A stretch of DNA of 63,241 bases from contig PKCN01000406.1 in NCBI GenBank assembly GCA_002862205.1, positions 1 through 63,241 on the forward strand, in the 5' to 3' direction. Below, piece by piece: positions 1 to 10,483 of this stretch. How positions within the stretch are numbered: the first letter of the stretch is position 1; every line of letters begins with the position of its first letter. This DNA is from Planctomycetaceae bacterium. Lineage in GTDB: Bacteria; Planctomycetota; Planctomycetia; Pirellulales; Pirellulaceae. A model generated the notes under the pieces. The model saw only the letters and a list, made by a program, of their open reading frames with translations. It had not been told where the DNA came from and ran no database searches. The position numbers were made by a program, and so were the translations under genes.

Positions 1-754
1 CCAAATGAGAACCCCGATGGCTGAACAGAATGAAGATCAGATCGACCTGATTGTCAGTTGTCTGGAGGACCCTGATTATCAGTTGTCTGCAGGACCCTGA
101 TTGTCAGTTGCCTGCAGGACAAGAGGGTCGCAACAGCGATATCGTTTAATTTCTTAGTTCAAACGTCCAGCATCGCACGGCAAAGAATGCTCGGACTTCC
201 TCGCCAGTGACGACGCATCGAGCGAAGGTCTGCGGTTCCGCAATGATGCGAGCCATGTCCGCTTCGATTCCCTGGATCTCCTCTGTATAAGTTTGCTTGA
301 CACGATCGACGCCAAGGTAACAACCGATTTCAATGGGTGGCCCGAGGCCAAGCTTGGTCTCCAGAGGTAGCCGCCATTGGAACTGATGTGGTCCTACATA
401 CAGCCATACAGCACTTCAGTTTTTACCAGTGATGACATCGAGCGATTCATCCCCGTTGATCTCACCGTCTGCCACATGAGTGCCGGCACCAGTAGGCTCG
501 GGACAAAAGATCGGCGGCATATCGCCGCCGGATGGGACGTCCTGCGACTTCACCTTCAAGCTTAAAACATCAGTGCACTGCCACCGAGGCAACAAACTTC
601 AGCGGATTTCCGGCCAATCTCATCCGCAATCCGCTTGCAGATGCACATCCGTTGCAGATAAAGTGCTTATCCTAGGCGGTTCACCCACATGCACACCGTT
701 TGCCTGTGGAACCACTTTTTCAAGCGACTGATGTTTTGCCGAAGGAGAATGAGG
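1..754. other. Left-edge stretch without a convincing gene
   Basis: Apart from the 25-bp tandem repeats at 46-120, I see no gene with a plausible start. On the minus strand an open frame runs from about 415 down to a stop at 146-148; its composition is protein-like (for example GPHQFQWRLPLETKLGL) but it has no early Met and no ribosome binding site, and I cannot assign it. A second minus-strand open stretch ends at 416-418, also without a start. These could be remnants of a decayed gene. The last 60 bases carry the leader of the ThuA-like gene. Confidence 0.5.
46..120. repeat. Tandem repeat, 25 bp x 3
   Basis: Three adjoining 25-bp units occupy 46-70, 71-95 and 96-120. They share the core cctgattgtcagttg followed by a ctg-aggac end, with one to three differences between copies. 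The unit is not a multiple of three and no supported gene covers it. It is one of a family of unrelated short arrays in this window. Confidence 0.9.
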
Positions 755-1615
755 ATGAGACAATTTTGCGCGATTTGCGCTGCGATGATGCTGCTGACTA
801 CCGCAAGTGCGAGCGAACCCGATTTGAAAGCACTGATCGTGGATGGCCAAAACAATCACAATTGGAAAGGCACAACGCCCGTCTTGAAGCAATACCTGGA
901 GCAAACCGGACTCTTTGATGTCGATGTTGCCAGTACCGGGAAAGACACGAGCGACTTCGCTCCCAGGTTCGCTGATTACTCCGTGGTTGTTTTGAACTAC
1001 AACGGCAGTGACTGGCCCAAGGAAACCCAGCAGAAGTTCGTTGAATATGTGCGTGGTGGCGGTGGAGTTGTGGTGTTTCACGCTGCCAACAATTCGTTCC
1101 CAAAATGGAAAGAGTACAACACGATTATCGGCCTTGGCGGCTGGGGTGGCCGGAACGAAAAAGATGGACCCTACATCCGTTACCGAGGTGGCAAGATTGT
1201 GCGCGATGGGTCTGCTGGTCGCGGCGGAAGTCATGGCAGGCAACACGAATACATCGTCGAGACCATTGATACTAAGCACCCAATCACAAAAGGGTTGCCA
1301 GCGAGTTGGCGACACGTATCGGACGAGCTTTATGATCGACTGCGCGGTCCCGCCGAAAACCTACACGTACTGGCCACTGCCTACTCGGATAAATCGACCA
1401 ATGGCACGGGAGAGAATGAACCGGTACTTTTCACGATCAATTACGGCAAGGGACGCGTATTCCACACGGTGATGGGCGACAATGTGCAACAGATGAATTG
1501 CGTTGGTTTTGCCGTTTCGCTGCAACGCGGCGCAGAATGGGCCGCAACTGGCCACGTCACACAGCAAATTCCCGAAAAAATGCCCACCTCTGAGACTGTC
1601 TTACGAGTGAAATGA
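755..1615 (+). CDS. Secreted ThuA-like domain protein
   Basis: A 286-residue protein with a cleavable signal peptide (about residues 1-18, ending ASASEP) followed by one ThuA-like domain of the class I glutamine-amidotransferase-like fold (PF06283). Features of the family include [12 protein letters not shown] near the N-terminus, a [12 protein letters not shown] strand, a [13 protein letters not shown] turn and a late [13 protein letters not shown] segment. Planctomycetes carry many such proteins, usually near sugar-acting genes; the substrate is unknown. In-frame ATGs lie at 689, 731, 749 and 755. I chose 755 because GAAGGAG at 741-747 is 7-8 bases away, while 749 is too close. It is followed 44 bp later by an S9 peptidase on the same strand. 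Confidence 0.85.
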   Translation: MRQFCAICAAMMLLTTASASEPDLKALIVDGQNNHNWKGTTPVLKQYLEQTGLFDVDVASTGKDTSDFAPRFADYSVVVLNYNGSDWPKETQQKFVEYVRGGGGVVVFHAANNSFPKWKEYNTIIGLGGWGGRNEKDGPYIRYRGGKIVRDGSAGRGGSHGRQHEYIVETIDTKHPITKGLPASWRHVSDELYDRLRGPAENLHVLATAYSDKSTNGTGENEPVLFTINYGKGRVFHTVMGDNVQQMNCVGFAVSLQRGAEWAATGHVTQQIPEKMPTSETVLRVK

Positions 1616-1659
1616 CACAATTTATCAACCACAAATTCTTCTTTTACCTACGATAGAGA

Positions 1660-3711
1660 ATGACCATTCAATCGCCCTCCAAACTGGCGTTGGCATTATT
1701 TGCCGGCGGAGTATTCACTTGTCTTGCAATGCTTCAAACCAAAGTAACCAAAGCTGAAATACCGCTTCTGGATCGGGAGCTGTTTTTCGGAAACCCTCAG
1801 ATTTCTGGCGGCCAACTTAGCCCCGACGGCAAGTTCATCTCATTCATGAAGCCCTACAACGGGATCATGAATGTGTGGGTCAAGGAGTTCGCCGAACCGT
1901 TTGAGAAAGCTCGGCCGTTGACCGACTCAAAGCGACCGTTGTATGGCTACACTTGGACTGAAGACGGCAAGTTCATTCTTTTCGTCAAGGATTCTGATGG
2001 CGACGAGAACATGAATCTGTTCGCTGTTGATCCCAATGCGAAACCCGCGGCCGGAAAAGAGACACCCGAATCTCGCAACCTGACGCCACTCAAAGGTGTC
2101 AGGGCGCAGATCATACACGCAAGTCAGAACAATCCCGATTTGTTGTGGGTCGGACTGAATGATCGCGATAAAGCGTGGCACGACCTGTATCGACTGGAAA
2201 TTTCTAGCGGGAAACTGACCCTGGTTTACGAGAATCAAGATCGCATTACCGGCTATGAGTTTGATTGGGATGACAATCTTCGTCTGCTCAGTCAAACGGA
2301 TCCTGCTGGAAATCAGACGCTGTTACGGATAGACGGCGACAATTTGGAGCCGATTTATGAAACCAACGTGAACGAAAATGCTGGCGTCAGCGGGTGGGAC
2401 CCCAAGAATGAGTCGCTGTATTTGATCACCAATAAAGCTGATTTGGATTTGACGACTCTATACAAGATGAATCCCAAAACGAAAGAACTGGAACTCCTCG
2501 AAAGTGATCCCGAGAAGCAAGTTGATTTCGGAGGATTGCGACTCGATCGAAACACGCGGGCGGTGATTTCGACTTCGTACACCGACGATAAGACTCGGTA
2601 CTACTGGCGTGACAAGACTTGGGAAGGCAACTACAAATTTCTACAAGACAGTTTCCCGGGTCGCGAAATCGCATTCCAAAGTTCCACCAACGACTACAGC
2701 AAGTTCTTGATCGCAGTACACGGTGATAAGTACGCAGCGGAAGCCTGGTACTTTGATGCAAAGAAACGGGAGTTGATTCATCAGTACACTCCCCGCCCCG
2801 AACTTAAAGAAGTTGAAGAGCATTTGGCACCGATGATGCCCATTCGTTACGCAAGCAGTGATGGGTTGGAGATTCCCGGATACCTCACCGTACCTGCGGG
2901 TGTTGAAGCGAAAAACCTTCCTGTTGTCGTTCTGGTTCACGGTGGTCCCAAGGGGCCACGCGACAATTGGGGCTACAATTCCCTAGTGCAGTTCCTGGCA
3001 AACCGAGGCTATGCGGTTCTGCAGCCAAACTTTCGGGCAAGCGGTGGATACGGAAAGAATTTCCTTAACGCAGGTGATCTGCAATGGGGAAAGCTGATGC
3101 AGGACGACATCACTTGGGGCGTCAAGCACTTGATTCAAAAGGGTATCGCCGACAAAGATCGCATCGCCATCATGGGCGGAAGCTACGGCGGCTATGCGAC
3201 GCTTGCCGGCTTGGCGTTCACACCAGATCTTTATGCCTGCGGGGTCGATATCGTCGGGCCCAGCAATATTTTCACGCTACTCGATTCAATTCCTGCCTAC
3301 TGGGAGGCAGGAAAAGCTTTCTTGTATGGTATGGTCGGCGACCCAAAAACCGAGGAAGGCAAAGAACGCATCAGGAACGCGAGCCCACTGTTTAGCGCAA
3401 GCAAGATTTCCAAACCGCTATTGATTATCCAAGGCGCCAACGACCCAAGAGTCAAGCAAGCCGAGGCAGATCAAATCGTGATCGCTCTACGGAACAGGGG
3501 ACAGAAAGTGAGTTACCTGTTGGCCGATGATGAAGGTCACGGATTTGCCAAACCGATCAATCGAATGGCCATGTATGCCGAAATAGAAGCATTTCTTGCT
3601 GAGCAGATCGGTGGCCGTGCCCAAAAAGAAATGTCCGACGAAGTCGCCAAACGACTCGAACAACTTCACGTCGACGTCAGCAAAGTTACTCACGAACCGA
3701 GCAAGAATTGA
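1660..3711 (+). CDS. S9-family prolyl oligopeptidase-like peptidase
   Basis: A 683-residue exported serine peptidase. A hydrophobic segment (residues about 8-28) is a signal peptide or anchor. Residues about 40-390 form the beta-propeller with WD40-like/TolB-like repeats ([29 protein letters not shown]). The C-terminal alpha/beta hydrolase domain (about 410-660) has the nucleophile motif GGSYGGY with Ser508, the acid in GANDPRVKQ (Asp595) and the histidine in DDEGHGF (His627). This order and spacing fit family S9 (acylaminoacyl or dipeptidyl peptidase type). Length is usual for the family. Its neighbours are a secreted ThuA-like protein upstream and a Tat-exported isomerase-like protein 52 bp downstream, so peptide turnover outside the cytoplasm is likely. 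Confidence 0.92.
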   Translation: MTIQSPSKLALALFAGGVFTCLAMLQTKVTKAEIPLLDRELFFGNPQISGGQLSPDGKFISFMKPYNGIMNVWVKEFAEPFEKARPLTDSKRPLYGYTWTEDGKFILFVKDSDGDENMNLFAVDPNAKPAAGKETPESRNLTPLKGVRAQIIHASQNNPDLLWVGLNDRDKAWHDLYRLEISSGKLTLVYENQDRITGYEFDWDDNLRLLSQTDPAGNQTLLRIDGDNLEPIYETNVNENAGVSGWDPKNESLYLITNKADLDLTTLYKMNPKTKELELLESDPEKQVDFGGLRLDRNTRAVISTSYTDDKTRYYWRDKTWEGNYKFLQDSFPGREIAFQSSTNDYSKFLIAVHGDKYAAEAWYFDAKKRELIHQYTPRPELKEVEEHLAPMMPIRYASSDGLEIPGYLTVPAGVEAKNLPVVVLVHGGPKGPRDNWGYNSLVQFLANRGYAVLQPNFRASGGYGKNFLNAGDLQWGKLMQDDITWGVKHLIQKGIADKDRIAIMGGSYGGYATLAGLAFTPDLYACGVDIVGPSNIFTLLDSIPAYWEAGKAFLYGMVGDPKTEEGKERIRNASPLFSASKISKPLLIIQGANDPRVKQAEADQIVIALRNRGQKVSYLLADDEGHGFAKPINRMAMYAEIEAFLAEQIGGRAQKEMSDEVAKRLEQLHVDVSKVTHEPSKN

Positions 3712-3763
3712 GCCTCGGCCACGACCAGGCACTCAGATCAACTTGAACAACAAGGAGCATATT

Positions 3764-4714
3764 ATGAAACGCCGTGATTTCGTTACCGCTACCGCTGCAA
3801 TCGGTGCTGCAAGCCTAGCCGCAGGTTCCTCAAATGCGGTGGCCAGCCCCGATAACACACCGGAACGGCGGGAGTTCAAACTGAAGTACGCACCACACTT
3901 CAATATGTTTAAACACTCAGCCGGTGATGATCCGATCGACCAACTAAAGTTCGCTGCGGACCAAGGCTTCACTGCCTGGGAAGACAACGGAATGAAGAAA
4001 CGCGACGTTGATCTGCAATCAAAAATTGCCAAGACGATGGAGCAACTTGGAATGCAGATGGGAGTCTTCGTGGCCCATGGCTCGATCGGAAATCTGACCT
4101 TCGCCCGCAAGGACAAGGACGTCTGGGCCTCGGTGCTGAAGGACCTTGGCGATTCCATCGAAGTTGCCAAGCGAGTCAATGCAAAGTGGGTGACCGTTGT
4201 CCCAGGCAATGTCGATGAAACCGGACGAGACCGACTTGCGATGGGCTACCAAACTGCCAACGTCATCGAATTGCTCAGGCGTTGTGCCGAGATTCTTGAA
4301 CCACACAACATCGTGATGGTACTCGAGCCGCTCAACTGGTTCGCCAACCATGGTGGAACTTTTCTGAAAGGTTCACCGCAGGCCTATTCAATCTGCAAGG
4401 CGGTAGACAGTCCCTCCTGTAAGATCCTGTTCGATATTTACCACCAGCAGATCACTGAAGGTAACTTGATTCCAAACATCGGAAAATGCTGGGACGAAAT
4501 CGGCTATTTCCAATGCGGAGACAATCCGGGACGCAAGGAACCCGGAACAGGCGAAATCAACTATCAAAACGTCTTCAAGTACATACACTCACGTGGGTAC
4601 GATGGCGTGCTCGGCATGGAGCACGGCAACTCCAAAAAAGGCGCCGAAGGTGAGCAGGCCGTGATTGAAGCCTATGTCGAAGCTGACAATTTCCAGGTGA
4701 ATAGCAAAACCTAG
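3764..4714 (+). CDS. Tat-exported TIM-barrel protein, hydroxypyruvate-isomerase-like
   Basis: A 316-residue protein. The N-terminus MKRRDFVTATAAIGAA is a twin-arginine signal, ending near residue 30. The rest is an AP endonuclease 2 type TIM barrel (PF01261) of the sugar-phosphate isomerase/epimerase group. The metal-site pattern of hydroxypyruvate isomerases is visible: EPLNW (Glu), LFDIYHQQ (Asp and His), FQCGDNPGRKEPGTGEINY and a final GMEHG (Glu). The start at 3764 has AAGGAG at 3752-3757; an earlier frame opening overlaps the upstream gene and is unlikely. Export of an isomerase-like enzyme is common in planctomycetes but its substrate is not known. Hydroxypyruvate itself is only an inference from sequence likeness. 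Confidence 0.88.
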   Translation: MKRRDFVTATAAIGAASLAAGSSNAVASPDNTPERREFKLKYAPHFNMFKHSAGDDPIDQLKFAADQGFTAWEDNGMKKRDVDLQSKIAKTMEQLGMQMGVFVAHGSIGNLTFARKDKDVWASVLKDLGDSIEVAKRVNAKWVTVVPGNVDETGRDRLAMGYQTANVIELLRRCAEILEPHNIVMVLEPLNWFANHGGTFLKGSPQAYSICKAVDSPSCKILFDIYHQQITEGNLIPNIGKCWDEIGYFQCGDNPGRKEPGTGEINYQNVFKYIHSRGYDGVLGMEHGNSKKGAEGEQAVIEAYVEADNFQVNSKT

Positions 4715-4974
4715 ATTGTGGTCATACCGCGTGGCGCTACTGGAGCAACTCCACCGGAACAGGGACAGCCCATCTTCTTCGCGCTCGCCGACCACAGCGG
4801 CGAGATGCTGAAGGCTCACCTCTTACCCACAGGTTTCCCAGGAGACCGTCTTCCCAGAATCCGGATTTAGCCGCCGCTGACCATGCCATACCGGTCGCCA
4901 AAGACCAAACGCAGCGCAACGACGGTAACACTTGATCCAGCAGGTACAGAACCGTGGCAGGGAGAGGGCCATCC

Positions 4975-6420
4975 CTAATCAACTCGCGAAAAAAACACCT
5001 TCACATCCGGGTGCATGGTGTACAGTCGGAACTGCCTGCCATCATGAATCAACTGACCGCTCGAGTCGTTCGTTCGGATAATTGGATTGCCTGGATACTT
5101 CTTCCATCGAATGAGATCATCTGAAACAGCGACGCAGGTGGTCCAAGGTCCCTGTCGTTTCTCATCTGCGTTTGCATGGTAGATCGCGTAGTAACGCCCC
5201 TGAAGACGGATCACCTGGTTAAGCGCTATGGCATGGCGATCATAGGCAGACGGGCCTCTGGTTAAGACTGGATCATCTTGAATGTTCGTCCAGGTCTTAC
5301 GGTCTGTCGATGTTGCTAACCAGACAGCTTGGTCACCACGCTCGTAGAACAAATACCATGTTCCATCTTCAATCCACAGAGTCGGTGTCCCGTATGGTCC
5401 GGGTGATATTGGAGATCCATCCTGGTTCCGAACATCGAGGCGTCCTTGGTCGGTCCAGTTAATCCCATCGATCGAATTCAGCATGTGTGGGATGTCATCA
5501 CGACCTTCGGCAACCATGTAATACCTGTCGCCATGGCGCACCACATGCACATCCTCAGTCCACGACTCTCCAAAGACCGGATTGGCTGGATGACGTTTCC
5601 AAGTCAGACCATCGGAGGACGTCGCATAACCCAGCATCTTCTTGGCGGATCTTTCACCACTGTAGCCTGTGTACCACAAGTGCCACCTTTCGCCATCCTT
5701 CAAAATATAACCGCGTTCCCGAATTTTTCGGTCCCAGGTTTCAGTGCCGGTTCCAGTGAAAATTGGGTTACCAGGATGGGGTCTGAAGTTTACCAATTCG
5801 TCGGGGAATAAACCGTCATCTTCCGAGTTGGACGCGACCTTGACCGAAATTTCACCCACCGCACGTGTCGCTGCTTCCCTCTCAACCTTCGCCATCTTGA
5901 ACAACTGGACCGATCTGGCTCTGGAAGTGAGTAGTGGGACATTTGAGTTTTCAAGAGACACCCCAGAACGCGCCTTCATCGCAATCCGATAGTTACCCAG
6001 AGCGTCGGGAAAGTTTGTGTCCAAAACCGAGATTGTCTTCGACTGCTCGGCGAGAGTTACATTGGCTCGCATCAGGGCAGTCAGATGCCGATGACTCCAG
6101 CCTGCATAATCTGCCGAAACTGGTTTTAACTGCAGCGGTTTACCATCCAATTCAAGATACAATTGCTTGGCAAGCAACGGCAGAATCAAGTCTCGGTACT
6201 GATTCCACTTTTGAGAAAAATCTTTAACAGGATTCACACCATTCTTACGAAGTTCTTTCGCCAAGGTTACCTGATTCATCGCGAGTGAGTACTCGACCAG
6301 AACGCAATCAGCCTTCACAACGACTTGAACACGACGTTCAATTTCTCCATCGGGAAGCTCATGGGCATGAGCGGACGTAATTCCCAGCAACAGAATCAAG
6401 CCAAGTGACAATCGAGACAT
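4975..6420 (-). CDS. Secreted two-domain protein with five-bladed glycosidase-like propeller
   Basis: A 481-residue protein starting at 6420 (MSRLSLGLILLL), with a signal peptide ending near HAHELPDG. Residues about 20-200 form an unassigned domain (RRVQVVVKADCVLVEYSLA). Residues about 230-480 carry the repeated blades of the GH32/43/68-like five-bladed fold, with turns such as DGERWHLWYTGYSGE, YATSSDGLTWKRHPANPVF, VRHGDRYYMVAEGRD and EDGTWYLFYERGD. I cannot confirm catalytic acids from sequence alone. An upstream frame opening (6597) runs into the neighbouring gene and is rejected. It is the last gene of a four-gene minus-strand run behind three PQQ-like propellers, 143 bp after the nearest. 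Confidence 0.75.
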   Translation of the reverse strand: MSRLSLGLILLLGITSAHAHELPDGEIERRVQVVVKADCVLVEYSLAMNQVTLAKELRKNGVNPVKDFSQKWNQYRDLILPLLAKQLYLELDGKPLQLKPVSADYAGWSHRHLTALMRANVTLAEQSKTISVLDTNFPDALGNYRIAMKARSGVSLENSNVPLLTSRARSVQLFKMAKVEREAATRAVGEISVKVASNSEDDGLFPDELVNFRPHPGNPIFTGTGTETWDRKIRERGYILKDGERWHLWYTGYSGERSAKKMLGYATSSDGLTWKRHPANPVFGESWTEDVHVVRHGDRYYMVAEGRDDIPHMLNSIDGINWTDQGRLDVRNQDGSPISPGPYGTPTLWIEDGTWYLFYERGDQAVWLATSTDRKTWTNIQDDPVLTRGPSAYDRHAIALNQVIRLQGRYYAIYHANADEKRQGPWTTCVAVSDDLIRWKKYPGNPIIRTNDSSGQLIHDGRQFRLYTMHPDVKVFFSRVD

Positions 6421-6563
6421 TGCCAACCTTTTTTGTAAGAACAGGTTTTGCAGAAGCGCTGTCGCAAACATCATGGAGGTCGCATTGCAACCCTCATCCG
6501 ACAGCCCTATTGGAGTCACATCACCCTCGCCGTGGGAGGATGATGCGGAGGATTCAATCAGCG

Positions 6564-8117
6564 CTACTTGGCACTTGCGTCTTCTTCGATCACCCACAGC
6601 TTGGTTGGGCTCTCGCTCATGTAGTAAAGGCGGCCATTCGCTGCAACGGGCGTTGTACGGAGCTTTGTGCCATCATTGTGCTCAATCTCCGCAAGTAACT
6701 CCATCTCTTTACCGTGTTTGAAAACGTACATGATCCCATCGTCGTTGCCGACAAAGACCTTACCATCGGCGACACATGGCGACGACCAAGTATTGGCGAA
6801 CATGTTTTCTGTCCAATACAGCTCGCCAGTTTTAGCATCCAGACAATGAACGTGCCCGCCGAGTTCAGTGATGTAAAGAATGTCATCCATGATCGCACAG
6901 GTCGACATCGACCGGCCAAAGTAGTACGTCTCGTCAGTCGGACTTGGTTTACCCTCGAGTACTGGACCACCGTAGTGCCATATTTGTGCTGAATCAGGAT
7001 TGGGTTTTTCTTTCAGCTCGGGTTCGCGAGCCACAACCAAGGTCGGTGAGACGTCTTTGTCCTGACTTGTTGGTGTCTTTGTGATGTCGATGCAATAAAG
7101 GTGGCCAACACCGGTGTCGTGCTCGGGGTCCTGCCCGACGGCGATATAAAGCTTGTTCTTATAGACGACTGGAGTGCCAACAAAATCGTTTGCGGTACCA
7201 CGCCCGCCGAGTCTGTAAACGGCGTCTTTTGGATTGCAGTCGAATTTCCACAAAAGTTCGCCGGTCGGCGTAAAGCTGTAGATCCAACCGTCTCCACCGG
7301 GGAAGATCAGCTGTGGCTTACCGTCTGGCTGGGCATAGGTTGGATTTGACCACTGACCATGCATGATGTTTCGTCGCGATTGACCCGGCAAGTTACTGGA
7401 CCAAAGAACTTTACCGCTGTTCTTGTCAAGTGCCAGAAAGCTTGGCGAATTTTCCGAGGGAACACGTAAGTGTGCCGCATCGACCCCGTTACTGGTAACG
7501 AGAAACAACGTATCGCCAACGACCATTGGTGAGCATGTCGCAATGTTGTGTGGGAACACATTCAGCTCGCCGATCATGTCGACTTTCCAAAGGATTTTGC
7601 CAGTCTTGAGTTCAGCGCAAATCGCTTCGCAACGATTCCCGATGTACCAGAAACGATCGCCTTCAATGCAAGGTGTTGAACAAATCCCCTGTTGTGGCCA
7701 GTCCCAAACGCGGCCAGCCTTGAGTTTGTCGTGGACGATTTGCCAGATGAACTCCCCTTTCTTTTCATCGAAGCACATCATGACCCCCTTGTCGCCCTTG
7801 ATGGCAGAATCACGAGGGAACTCATTATTCGTACCGATCAGGATCCGCCCGTCACTCATTACCGGACCGCCGTAGGCACGCGAACCCAACTGAATGGAGT
7901 ACGCCACGTTTGTGCCATCTTCGATATCCCAGGATTCAGGAATTCCCTTGACCAGAGGGTTCGCAAAGTTGCGCTGTAAATGCCCGCCATACATGCGCCA
8001 GTCTTTTGGCGAAAGCTTCAGTAATTCTGGGGAATCCTGTGCCCTCACCGGGGCCAAGCACAGCAGGGTCTGCCAAGCCAGTGCCAGCAACAAGGTTCTT
8101 GTGATTGTGTTTCGCAT
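6564..8117 (-). CDS. Secreted PQQ-like beta-propeller protein (third of three)
   Basis: A 517-residue protein with a signal peptide (MRNTITRTLLLALAWQ to PVRAQD). It contains an eight-bladed quinoprotein-like propeller of the PQQ_2/PQQ_3 type, with blade motifs such as FDEKKGEFIWQIV, ELKTGKILWKVDM, LDKNSGKVLWSSN, YSFTPTGELLWKFD and LDAKTGELYWTENM. Planctomycete proteins of this type are normally not PQQ dehydrogenases; they keep the tryptophan-docked blades but lack clear cofactor ligands, and a scaffold or sensor role is possible. The start at 8117 was chosen because it opens the signal peptide; the frame extends upstream into the next gene. It lies 58 bp behind the 742-residue paralogue. Confidence 0.85.
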   Translation of the reverse strand: MRNTITRTLLLALAWQTLLCLAPVRAQDSPELLKLSPKDWRMYGGHLQRNFANPLVKGIPESWDIEDGTNVAYSIQLGSRAYGGPVMSDGRILIGTNNEFPRDSAIKGDKGVMMCFDEKKGEFIWQIVHDKLKAGRVWDWPQQGICSTPCIEGDRFWYIGNRCEAICAELKTGKILWKVDMIGELNVFPHNIATCSPMVVGDTLFLVTSNGVDAAHLRVPSENSPSFLALDKNSGKVLWSSNLPGQSRRNIMHGQWSNPTYAQPDGKPQLIFPGGDGWIYSFTPTGELLWKFDCNPKDAVYRLGGRGTANDFVGTPVVYKNKLYIAVGQDPEHDTGVGHLYCIDITKTPTSQDKDVSPTLVVAREPELKEKPNPDSAQIWHYGGPVLEGKPSPTDETYYFGRSMSTCAIMDDILYITELGGHVHCLDAKTGELYWTENMFANTWSSPCVADGKVFVGNDDGIMYVFKHGKEMELLAEIEHNDGTKLRTTPVAANGRLYYMSESPTKLWVIEEDASAK

Positions 8118-8175
8118 TGATTGATGAACTCCGATGTGTATCAAGCGGAATCGCCCGCCCAAGGTAAAGCTTGTT

Positions 8176-10404
8176 TTATTGAACGAGGATGTTGTCATAA
8201 TAAATCGTTGTGCCAGGCTTTGGCGGTTGAATACCGAGAGCCGAACCGTAAATGCCGGGTGATCCCGAGGGATTCGGATTCTCATCGGTCAGGTCCAACA
8301 TCCACTCGGATGGCTCTGCTTCGCCTTTCTTCCAAGCCTTGCCCAGAACATGAGAGTGTTCATCCTCAGCTACCACTTTTATCTTTAGCCTGTACCAGGT
8401 ATCTGGCTCCCAAGCGAAATCGATTTCCTTTGCGACCCGCGGAATGGCATCCCATGCGGATACGCGGAGCTTCTGTTCGTTGCCAACCATTTGCAAAATG
8501 TAACGATGCGCTGTCACGCCCATGTTGGGCATATTGTCACGAACTTTCTCACCCATCACATCTGCAGAAACGGTGTAGCCTTTCATGTCTGGTGTACCAA
8601 TAAACGCATACCACTGACGATAGAAAGGAACCGCAATCGTCGCGGTCTTCATCAGCACTGTGTTGCCATCATCGAGTTGTTTTGTGACATATCGCAACTG
8701 CGTGTTCGTCCACCCACCGGGAACCAAACCGGCTCCAGTGCTTTCAAAATCCTCTCGATACGGCAAGGTTGGAACCTGCCGAACACGAACGCTTGCCTGC
8801 AAATCGCCTGCGGTTGCGACGAGGCTACCACTTTGTCCGCCAGAGATCTTTGGTGCGGTGAAACTGCCACCAGCAATTTCACCCTTCAGGACTGGTCGTA
8901 TGGCATCTTTGCCGAGACCGGGCCCAGGCTTCATTGCAGCCAGCTTCAATTCGATCGGTGTTGTCCTGATGAACTGTCCCTTCGCATCAAACAAATTTGC
9001 TTCAAAGTCAACTCGTTCACCTGCTACAACAGTGACTTCCGCTGGCACAACTTGCAATTGCGCGGGCTCGCCCGACGGATTGGCCAGAGGAACGCCAGGC
9101 TGCTCTGGAATTTTGATTGGCGACTTTTTGTATTTTCCAAGACAGTAAAATTCTTCCGTCGTTCCAAAGTAAACGCAACCATTTGCGATCGCAGCTGAAC
9201 CCTGCACTTCCACGTCGAACTTCGGATCAGAAGGCTGAAAACGTTTTCGGGAGATTCTCTTACCATCGTTGTTCGCATCCAGAATATGAAAGTAGCCATG
9301 AACCGAACTAAGATAGATTTTGCCATCCCCATAAGCCGGCGAACCGGTGCAGTTGCGGCCAAACTTCGCTCGCCACAAACGCTCGCCAGTCTTTGCATCG
9401 AAACAATACAAACGGCCTTGGCGATCAGGCAGAAACAGCTTGCCCCCCTGCAACAACGGTGAAGGGTATTTGAATTCGATGCCGTCTTTCTCCCAAACAA
9501 TCTCGGGCTCTGCACCACCAATGTCGAGACAGGCGACTCTACCAACGGTTGCACGCCCGGGAATCTCTTCGCCGTGGGCCGCGTAAAGCAAGTTGCCATC
9601 CACGACAGGAGCGGGATTCATGGCCCCGTTTCCAAACTCAAAGCTCCAGACTTTTTTGCCTGTGTTGACCTGGAATGCATGCAGATTTCCATCGCCAGCA
9701 CCGCTGATCAAAATTCGCTGCCCGTTGATCGTCGTAACCACGGGAATGCAACGATAGGTATTGGATGGACGGATGCCAGTGGTACTCCACCAAACCATCT
9801 CACCGGTGGTCTTGTCGAACGCGACAAACCGGACACCTCCACCACCATGGGCACCCCAGTTGGAACTGATCATGCTGATGATCACAAGGTTACCTTCGAC
9901 GATCGGACTGGTAACGCGACCACCGTAGCCAGTGATGCGCCCAAACTCTTCGGTCATCGACTTTTGCCATTTGACCTCGCCAGTTTCACCATCAAAACAG
10001 AACAACAATCCCTGCGTTCCATGGGCATAGACATTTCCGGTCTCTGGGTCACCAACCGGCACGGTCCAACCAAGCCGAATACTCACAATCGGCGTAAAGA
10101 AAATGCCAAAGCGATGCTCCCAGATCACATCACCAGTTCTTGCATCCATGCAAATGACGCGTTCCTGTTCGTCGGCGTCTTCACCGATGCGGCTGACGGC
10201 ATAAACCTTGTCGTTCATCACGATGGGAGTCGAACGGCAACTTACATCCTTTTTCATCCACAACACATCGTCGATGTCGGAAGGTAACTCAGTCTCGCGC
10301 GAAACACCGTTCTTTTCAGGGCCACGCCAATTCGTCCAGTCGCCGGCGAAAACCGAACCAGCGCACAATACGAGAGTTGCGAATAGTACGACACTAAGTT
10401 TCAT
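8176..10404 (-). CDS. Secreted PQQ-like propeller with C-terminal jelly-roll-like domain
   Basis: A 742-residue protein with a signal peptide (MKLSVVLFATLVLCAGSVFA). Residues about 20-440 form a PQQ-like propeller that opens with DWTNWRGPEKNGVSRE, a typical first blade in planctomycetes, and repeats GEVKWQKS, GEMVWWST, GKKVWSFE, GERLWRAKF. Residues about 465-560 look like an Ig-like linker (VVPAEVTVVAGERVDFEANL). Residues about 570-742 resemble a concanavalin-like domain, with LPYREDFESTG at its start and YYDNILVQ at the end. The start at 10404 has CGGAG about 9 bases upstream. It sits between two shorter propeller paralogues, 79 bp after the first and 58 bp before the third. Confidence 0.85.
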   Translation of the reverse strand: MKLSVVLFATLVLCAGSVFAGDWTNWRGPEKNGVSRETELPSDIDDVLWMKKDVSCRSTPIVMNDKVYAVSRIGEDADEQERVICMDARTGDVIWEHRFGIFFTPIVSIRLGWTVPVGDPETGNVYAHGTQGLLFCFDGETGEVKWQKSMTEEFGRITGYGGRVTSPIVEGNLVIISMISSNWGAHGGGGVRFVAFDKTTGEMVWWSTTGIRPSNTYRCIPVVTTINGQRILISGAGDGNLHAFQVNTGKKVWSFEFGNGAMNPAPVVDGNLLYAAHGEEIPGRATVGRVACLDIGGAEPEIVWEKDGIEFKYPSPLLQGGKLFLPDRQGRLYCFDAKTGERLWRAKFGRNCTGSPAYGDGKIYLSSVHGYFHILDANNDGKRISRKRFQPSDPKFDVEVQGSAAIANGCVYFGTTEEFYCLGKYKKSPIKIPEQPGVPLANPSGEPAQLQVVPAEVTVVAGERVDFEANLFDAKGQFIRTTPIELKLAAMKPGPGLGKDAIRPVLKGEIAGGSFTAPKISGGQSGSLVATAGDLQASVRVRQVPTLPYREDFESTGAGLVPGGWTNTQLRYVTKQLDDGNTVLMKTATIAVPFYRQWYAFIGTPDMKGYTVSADVMGEKVRDNMPNMGVTAHRYILQMVGNEQKLRVSAWDAIPRVAKEIDFAWEPDTWYRLKIKVVAEDEHSHVLGKAWKKGEAEPSEWMLDLTDENPNPSGSPGIYGSALGIQPPKPGTTIYYDNILVQ

Positions 10405-10483
10405 TACGTGGTGCTCCGAGTTGGTCTGGTTCATTGATTGCAAAATTCACGGCAAATGAAAGGGGAAATTGAAATGGCTCGCT

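Noticed and set aside
146-415. Minus-strand open frame with protein-like text at the left edge
   Set aside because: No start codon in the first two thirds, no ribosome binding site and no family I can name; kept only as a remark on the region.
1008-1472. 154-codon plus-strand frame inside the ThuA-like gene
   Set aside because: It overlaps a gene with clear family motifs and has no likeness to known proteins; it is an out-of-frame shadow.
4715-4974. Possible gene remnants between the TIM-barrel gene and the five-bladed protein
   Set aside because: Open frames on both strands are short, contradict each other and show no recognisable motif.
8121-10287. Plus-strand frames of 160-237 codons opposite the large PQQ-like gene
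   Set aside because: They are antisense shadows of a well-supported coding sequence with signal peptide and blade motifs.
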